Assembly: GCF_018687935.1 (NCBI RefSeq)
Contig: NZ_CP061308.1
Location: forward strand, 1,792,048-1,856,047
Reading direction: 5' to 3'
Length of the DNA stretch: 64,000 bases
Origin: Polynucleobacter sp. JS-JIR-5-A7
GTDB lineage: Bacteria; Pseudomonadota; Gammaproteobacteria; Burkholderiales; Burkholderiaceae
Positions 59,362 through 64,000 of this stretch are shown here, in pieces (position 1 is the first letter of the stretch; each line of letters begins with the position of its first letter). Position numbers and translations under genes: made by a program. The notes beneath the pieces are model-generated. The model ran no database searches. It was not told where the DNA came from and saw nothing but the letters and a program-made list of their open reading frames with translations.

Positions 59362-61221
59362 ATGAATCGCTACCCTCTCTGGAAATATATAGTTATCGCT
59401 GTTGCATTACTGATTGGCGGACTGTACTCATTACCTAATTTCTATGGTGAGGCGCCAGCGGTTCAGGTCTCGTCCGCCAAACCAACCATCAAGGTTGATT
59501 TGGCGACACAGTCTCGAGTTGAAAAGATCCTGACTGATGCTGATATCAAGAGCACTGGGATATTTTTTGAGAGCACTGGTAATGTAGGCTCCATCAAAAT
59601 TCGCTTTAACAATACCGATATTCAATTACGTGCACGAGATCTCTTGCAGCAAAAATTGAATCTTGATCAAAATGATCCTAATTACACAGTTGCATTAAAC
59701 CTTTTATCCAATACACCTGGCTGGTTAAATGCAATTAACGCCCTTCCAATGCCGCTAGGCCTGGACTTACGCGGTGGCGTCTATTTCCTTCTTCAAGTGG
59801 ATATGAAGGGTGCAGTGCAGAAGAAAGTGACTTCTTTAGCGACCGATATTCGCAGTCAATTGCGAGATAAAAATATCCGTCACCAAGGCATTGATCGCGG
59901 CCCAGATTCTATCTCCATTAATTTTGGCAGCACTGCAGATGCCGATGCTGCGCGTTCGATCTTGATGACTTCTCAACCAGAGCTCATTTGGCAAGTGAAA
60001 CCAACTGGGCTTTCACCAAAATTAGTTGGTGAATTTAAACCAACAGCCTTAAAAGAAATTCAAGATAGCGCGGTTAAGCAAAATATTATTACCTTGAACA
60101 AGCGTGTCAATGAGTTAGCAGTAAAAGAGCCGGTCATTCAACAGCAAGGTGCTGAGCGTATCGTGGTACAGCTCCCGGGCGTTCAAGATACCGCACGTGC
60201 CAAAGATATTATTGGTCGTACAGCAACCTTAGAATCTCGCCTTGCCGATCCAATCGTTTCTTCGATTGGTCTTGGCGAAACGCCTCCTCCAGGTATGGAT
60301 ACCTTCCGCTTTGGTGAGAACCGCTTAGGTGTATTTAAAAAATCCGTGATTTTTAGCGGTGATCGTATTACTGACGCTAGCGCTGGCTTTGATCAAAACC
60401 AACGCCCTGCGGTCAATATCTCCTTGGATGCTGCTGGTGGTCGCGTGATGCAAGAAGTCACTCGTGAAAACATCGGTAAACCCATGGGCATGATTTTGTT
60501 TGAGAAGGGTAAGGGTGAAGTTCTCACGATTGCAACTATTCAAGGTGAATTCGGCTCTAAATTCCAAATTACCGGTCAACCGACTACTGAGAGCGCTAAT
60601 GATTTGGCCCTGCTGCTTCGCGCTGGCTCTTTAGCGGCTCCAATGGAAATTATTGAGGAGCGCACTATTGGACCAAGCTTAGGCGCTGAGAATATTGAGA
60701 AGGGCTTCAAGTCTCTCTTAATTGGATTTGCTGCAATCGCGATTTTCATGATGGCTTACTACTTATTATTTGGCACTTTCTCAGTCCTTGCTTTGGCTGT
60801 GAACTTGCTATTGTTGATTTCTGTACTGTCGATGCTGCAAGCCACTCTCACCTTACCGGGTATTGCAGCGATGGCATTGGCACTCGGTATGGCTATTGAC
60901 TCCAACGTGTTAATTAACGAACGTATTCGCGAGGAGTTGCGTAACGGCGCACCTCCACAAACTGCGATTGCCGTTGGCTTTGATAAGGCTTGGGCAACCA
61001 TCTTGGACTCTAACGTGACCACCTTGATCGCTGGCTTAGCGCTCCTTGCCTTTGGTTCTGGCCCCATCAAAGGCTTTGCAGTAGTTCACTGCTTGGGCAT
61101 TCTGACTTCAATGTTCTCGGCTGTCTTCTTCTCACGCGGTCTTGTCAATCTTTGGTACGGCAGAAACAAGAAAACTCAAAAACTCGCGATCGGCCAAGTT
61201 TGGCGTCCACAGGGGAAATAA
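59362..61221 (+). CDS. secD: protein translocase subunit SecD
   Basis: RND-like membrane protein that uses the proton gradient to help pull exported proteins across. The 619 residues start with a TM (about 8-25), followed by a large periplasmic region (P1 domain) with GLDLRGGVYFLLQVD, and a C-terminal block of five TMs, with AMALALGMAIDSNVLINERIREE, the proton-path aspartate region. Length matches E. coli SecD (about 615). It precedes secF by 3 bases. Start: no ribosome binding site stronger than TATCTCGAT is seen. Confidence 0.97.
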   Translation: MNRYPLWKYIVIAVALLIGGLYSLPNFYGEAPAVQVSSAKPTIKVDLATQSRVEKILTDADIKSTGIFFESTGNVGSIKIRFNNTDIQLRARDLLQQKLNLDQNDPNYTVALNLLSNTPGWLNAINALPMPLGLDLRGGVYFLLQVDMKGAVQKKVTSLATDIRSQLRDKNIRHQGIDRGPDSISINFGSTADADAARSILMTSQPELIWQVKPTGLSPKLVGEFKPTALKEIQDSAVKQNIITLNKRVNELAVKEPVIQQQGAERIVVQLPGVQDTARAKDIIGRTATLESRLADPIVSSIGLGETPPPGMDTFRFGENRLGVFKKSVIFSGDRITDASAGFDQNQRPAVNISLDAAGGRVMQEVTRENIGKPMGMILFEKGKGEVLTIATIQGEFGSKFQITGQPTTESANDLALLLRAGSLAAPMEIIEERTIGPSLGAENIEKGFKSLLIGFAAIAIFMMAYYLLFGTFSVLALAVNLLLLISVLSMLQATLTLPGIAAMALALGMAIDSNVLINERIREELRNGAPPQTAIAVGFDKAWATILDSNVTTLIAGLALLAFGSGPIKGFAVVHCLGILTSMFSAVFFSRGLVNLWYGRNKKTQKLAIGQVWRPQGK

Positions 61222-61224
61222 GCC

Positions 61225-62199
61225 ATGGAATTTTTTCGAATCAAAAAAGATATTCCATTCATGCGCCATGCATTGGTGCTCAATGCAATATCTTTGATTA
61301 CCTTCTTAGCAGCAGTTTTTTTCCTTTGGCAAAACGGCCTTCATCTTTCGATTGAATTTACCGGCGGTACGGTAATGGAAGTTGCCTATCCTCAAACTGC
61401 TCCGCTAGAGTCCATTCGCTCTAAAGTCGAAAAACTGGGATATGCAGATAGCCAAATTCAGAACTTTGGTAGTTCACGCGATGTGATGATTCGCTTGCCT
61501 TTGCAAAAAGATGCTGAGGGCAAACTGATTTCCTCTGCAGACCAAAGCAATGCTGTGATGCAAGCGCTTGACCCAGCGACTTCTGGAGTGAAGCTGCAAC
61601 GTGTTGAATTCGTTGGTCCGCAAGTCGGTCAAGAGTTAGCGATTGATGGCTTAAAAGCCTTGATATTTGTGATTATTGGCATCGTGCTGTATCTCTCCTT
61701 CCGCTTTGAGTGGAAGTTTGCTCTTGCCGGCATTATTGCAAACTTACATGATGTGGTGATCATTTTGGGCTTCTTTGCCTTCTTCCACTGGGAGTTCTCG
61801 CTCTCCGTATTGGCGGCCGTCCTCGCAGTTCTAGGCTACTCCGTAAATGAGTCTGTGGTGATCTTTGACCGAATTCGTGAGAACTTCCGCAAATATCGCA
61901 AGATGAATACCCGTGAAATTATTGATAACGCTATTACCAGCACCATCAGTCGGACCGTCATTACTCACGGCAGCACCGAGATGATGGTACTTGCTATGCT
62001 CATCTTTGGCGGACCAACACTGTTCTACTTTGCCTTGGCGCTGACTATCGGTATTTTGTTTGGTATTTACTCTTCAGTCTTCGTTGCTGCTGCATTAGCA
62101 ATGTGGCTTGGTGTCACTCGGGAAGATTTGGTGAAGGGCGATAAAAAGCCAGATGACAATGCTCGCAATGATGACCCGAACTTCGGAGCACGGGTTTAA
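61225..62199 (+). CDS. secF: protein translocase subunit SecF
   Basis: Partner of SecD. The 324 residues show six hydrophobic segments, with FTGGTVMEVAYP after the first and the conserved GYSVNESVVIFDRIRENFRK, which carries the proton-relay residues. The family's DVAXLG-like segment is seen as DVVIILGFFAFF. The start, MEFFRIKKDIPFM, is standard. It lies 3 bases after secD. A weak hairpin ending in six T's (about 62193-62226) could end the transcript. It converges with waaA, 24 bases away. Confidence 0.97.
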   Translation: MEFFRIKKDIPFMRHALVLNAISLITFLAAVFFLWQNGLHLSIEFTGGTVMEVAYPQTAPLESIRSKVEKLGYADSQIQNFGSSRDVMIRLPLQKDAEGKLISSADQSNAVMQALDPATSGVKLQRVEFVGPQVGQELAIDGLKALIFVIIGIVLYLSFRFEWKFALAGIIANLHDVVIILGFFAFFHWEFSLSVLAAVLAVLGYSVNESVVIFDRIRENFRKYRKMNTREIIDNAITSTISRTVITHGSTEMMVLAMLIFGGPTLFYFALALTIGILFGIYSSVFVAAALAMWLGVTREDLVKGDKKPDDNARNDDPNFGARV

Positions 62200-62227
62200 G
62201 CGAAACTAGCTTTAAGCCATTTTTTAT
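62193..62227 (+). terminator. weak terminator of the yajC-secD-secF operon
   Basis: GGGTTTAAGC (ending the secF frame) can pair imperfectly with GCTTTAAGCC, with two mismatches, followed by ATTTTTTATT. The stem is weak and I offer it only as the best candidate in the short convergent gap. Confidence 0.3.
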
Positions 62228-63567
62228 TGATCAAGAGCAGCTAAGATTCTTTTGCTTGCCCCTTGATGCTCAATTGAGTACGTCTTCGCAGCCTCACTCA
62301 TCTTGGTAAGTTCTGAGGAGTTTAAGAGTAAGCTCTTTAAAGACTCCACTAAAGCAGTCGTGTCACCCAAGAGCAAATCACCCTTGATTCGCTTTGCGGC
62401 GCCAACCGTAATTGCATCTAAAGCAGCTTGCTGAAAGTTATAAGTATGCTCACCAAGCAATACTGGGCAACCAGCTGCACAAGCTTCAATGAGGTTCTGG
62501 CCGCCGAAGGGCAATAGGCTTCCACCCATCACCACTAAATCAGATGCGCTGTAGTACAGGGGCATCTCACCCATAGAATCGCCTAGGATCACATCTAATC
62601 CTGCACTATCTTTTGGTAAGCCAGACCACTCAGAACGGCGGCGAAACTTGAGATCAGCAGCATGAATTTGATTAGCCACTTCGGCAAAGCGTTCTGGGTG
62701 ACGGGGCACTAACAGAAGTAAAGGCTGTGCTTCAAAAGCATTGCTCAGGAGCAAATCTTTCCAGGCCTTGAGAATAAGCCCTTCTTCGCCATCACGCGTA
62801 CTAGCAGCACATACCATGAGGCGCTTAGTAGCACGCAAATCATGTTGCCACTCTTTTCCTTTAGCAACTAGCTGAGGATCAAGGGGCACATCAAATTTCA
62901 GATTACCGGTGATGAGAACATTCTTTACGCCAAGGCTGCGATAACGCTGCGCATCAAATTCGGTTTGTGCCAGAACGCCTGCAAATGCCTGGAATAAAGC
63001 ACGTCCGGCCTTACCAAAGCGCTTGATTCGACGAACACTTCTTTCTGATAAACGGGCATTAACTAAAAATAAAGGCAAGTCAATTTCGGCACAACGAAAT
63101 ACTACGGTTGGCCAAGCCTCGGTTTCCATAAAGAGACCAAACTTGGGCTTGAATGTTTTTAAGAAATGTTCTACACACCAACAGAGGTCATAAGGCAAAT
63201 ACACCTGACGAATTTGTCCTGCGGCAATCGCTTTAGCAAAGAGTTGCTTACCAGTACGACGACCATTTAAAGTCATGTGCGTGAGCAAAATAGATTCGCC
63301 CCTCGCAAGGTAGGCATCAATCAATGGTTGAGCTGCGCGAGTCTCACCAACAGAAACTGCATGAATCCAAATCGAGTCTTTGGTAATTGGTTTGTCATAA
63401 CCAAAACCAAGACGCTCTGGGATGTGATGCAGATAGGCAAATGAATGGCGTGCGCGCCAAGCTAAACGGACAAAAGCCAATGGCAGCAAGAGATGCCAGA
63501 GCAGTTGATAAACAGCAAACCAGAATAGAGGACGCGCCCCATATTCTGAATGGGAAGTCACACTCAC
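62224..63567 (-). CDS. waaA: 3-deoxy-D-manno-octulosonic acid (Kdo) transferase
   Basis: Adds Kdo to lipid A at the cytoplasmic face of the inner membrane, beginning the lipopolysaccharide core. It has a short hydrophobic N-terminus (about residues 14-33) and the GT30 signature HAVSVGETRAAQPLI with GESILLTHMTLNGRRTG; HPERFAEV and GGQNLIEACAAG lie in the C-terminal half. The 447 residues are slightly longer than E. coli WaaA (about 425). The start is GTG at 63567, overlapping the purB stop by 4 bases (GTGA), so it is translationally coupled to purB. Confidence 0.94.
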   Translation of the reverse strand: MSVTSHSEYGARPLFWFAVYQLLWHLLLPLAFVRLAWRARHSFAYLHHIPERLGFGYDKPITKDSIWIHAVSVGETRAAQPLIDAYLARGESILLTHMTLNGRRTGKQLFAKAIAAGQIRQVYLPYDLCWCVEHFLKTFKPKFGLFMETEAWPTVVFRCAEIDLPLFLVNARLSERSVRRIKRFGKAGRALFQAFAGVLAQTEFDAQRYRSLGVKNVLITGNLKFDVPLDPQLVAKGKEWQHDLRATKRLMVCAASTRDGEEGLILKAWKDLLLSNAFEAQPLLLLVPRHPERFAEVANQIHAADLKFRRRSEWSGLPKDSAGLDVILGDSMGEMPLYYSASDLVVMGGSLLPFGGQNLIEACAAGCPVLLGEHTYNFQQAALDAITVGAAKRIKGDLLLGDTTALVESLKSLLLNSSELTKMSEAAKTYSIEHQGASKRILAALDQ

Positions 63568-64000
63568 TTTTTGAGACGTTCGGTCAATTCAACCGCCTTG
63601 CCAAGATAAGAAGATGGTGTCATCTCTAGTAAGCGCGCTTTTGCATCATCTGGAATCTTCAAACCACGAATGAAGTTTTGCAGATCTGCTTGATTAATCC
63701 CTTTACCTCGAGTCAATTCTTTTAATTGTTCATAGGGATTCTCAATGCCATAGCGACGCATCACAGTTTGTACTGGCTCAGCCAATACTTCCCAACATCC
63801 GTCTAAATCAGCTGCAATTGCAGCATGATTAACTTCCAATTTGCCAAGACCGCGCAGTGCGCTGTCATAAGCCAATACGCTATGGCCAAATGCAGGGCCT
63901 AGATTACGCAAAACCGTTGAGTCAGTGAGGTCGCGCTGCCAACGAGAAATCGGTAACTTCCCCGCCAAGTGACGCAACAACGCATTAGCAACACCTAAGT
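63564..64000 (-). CDS. purB: adenylosuccinate lyase, C-terminal part (gene continues past the window edge)
   Basis: Only the last roughly 145 codons are in the window; the gene begins beyond base 64000. The segments KLPISRWQRDLTDSTVLRN and LGKLEVN, followed by WEVLAEPVQTVMRRYG, are characteristic of PurB, which makes AMP and AICAR in purine synthesis. The C-terminus ends with TPSSYLGKAVELTERLKK. It overlaps the waaA start by 4 bases. Since the start is outside the window, the full length and regulation cannot be judged. Confidence 0.93.
   Translation of the reverse strand, partial: LGVANALLRHLAGKLPISRWQRDLTDSTVLRNLGPAFGHSVLAYDSALRGLGKLEVNHAAIAADLDGCWEVLAEPVQTVMRRYGIENPYEQLKELTRGKGINQADLQNFIRGLKIPDDAKARLLEMTPSSYLGKAVELTERLKK

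Noticed and set aside
1..64000. Search for mobile elements, prophage, CRISPR, tRNA, rRNA and defence genes
   Set aside because: No terminal inverted repeats with transposase, no regularly spaced repeats, no cloverleaf-like gap sequence and no toxin, restriction or phage-type protein could be supported; every gap is short and flanked by housekeeping genes.

Overview
This window is a dense, gene-rich stretch of an ordinary bacterial chromosome. The proteins (UbiA, YhdP, GlnE, the Hda/DedA/SirB1 set, ClpS-ClpA, a DUF3579 protein, a WaaA/PurB pair), the moderate GC content and the compact intergenic spaces point to a betaproteobacterium of the Burkholderiaceae. A small-genome freshwater Polynucleobacter-type organism fits best. 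That assignment is inferred from the look of the proteins and gene order; no database search was possible. I see no insertion sequence, prophage, CRISPR array, tRNA, rRNA or resistance island, and no gap without a gene reaches 300 bases (the longest, about 270 bases, lies between clpS and the cold-shock gene).

Layout. 1-4 kb: rpmB-rpmG, then a fatty acid desaturase, an RsmB-type rRNA methylase and purN on the minus strand. 4-10 kb: ribF-ileS-lspA-coaBC-dut on the plus strand (cofactor, tRNA charging, lipoprotein processing, CoA, dUTP). 10-13 kb: a small Hc1-like basic protein and clpS-clpA (proteolysis), minus strand. 13-17 kb: a cold-shock gene, a DUF192 protein, then argF-argG-ppnP (minus) and a DUF3579 protein. 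17-28 kb: rpsT, murJ, a SirB1-like protein, dedA, miaA, purM, an AI-2E-family permease, hda, an HAD-IB phosphatase, pcnB, folK and panB. 28-34 kb: a heat-shock cluster on the minus strand (hrcA, hemH, grpE, dnaK, dnaJ). 34-48 kb: nadK-recN, glnE, yhdP-nitrilase-tldD, aroG and a cobalamin adenosyltransferase. 48-54 kb: glcDEF joined by overlapping start/stop codons to yggS-proC. 54-64 kb: ubiA and recG (minus), queA-tgt-yajC-secD-secF (plus), then waaA and the 3' end of purB (minus).

How the genes work together. Most of the window is housekeeping. The clearest coordinated modules are the heat-shock cluster, where two sigma-32-type promoters are readable; the argF-argG pair, preceded by a small open reading frame with a very strong Shine-Dalgarno sequence; the glycolate oxidase operon, a likely route for algal glycolate in a freshwater bacterium; and the queA-tgt-yajC-secDF block seen in many proteobacteria.

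I found no gene system that I would call undescribed. The observations most worth a second look are regulatory: the argF leader ORF, the sigma-32 promoter overlapping the hemH stop codon, a grpE/dnaK split by a terminator plus a new promoter, a terminator hairpin overlapping the end of a convergent gene, and several genes whose -10 box sits so close to the start codon that the mRNA would be leaderless.
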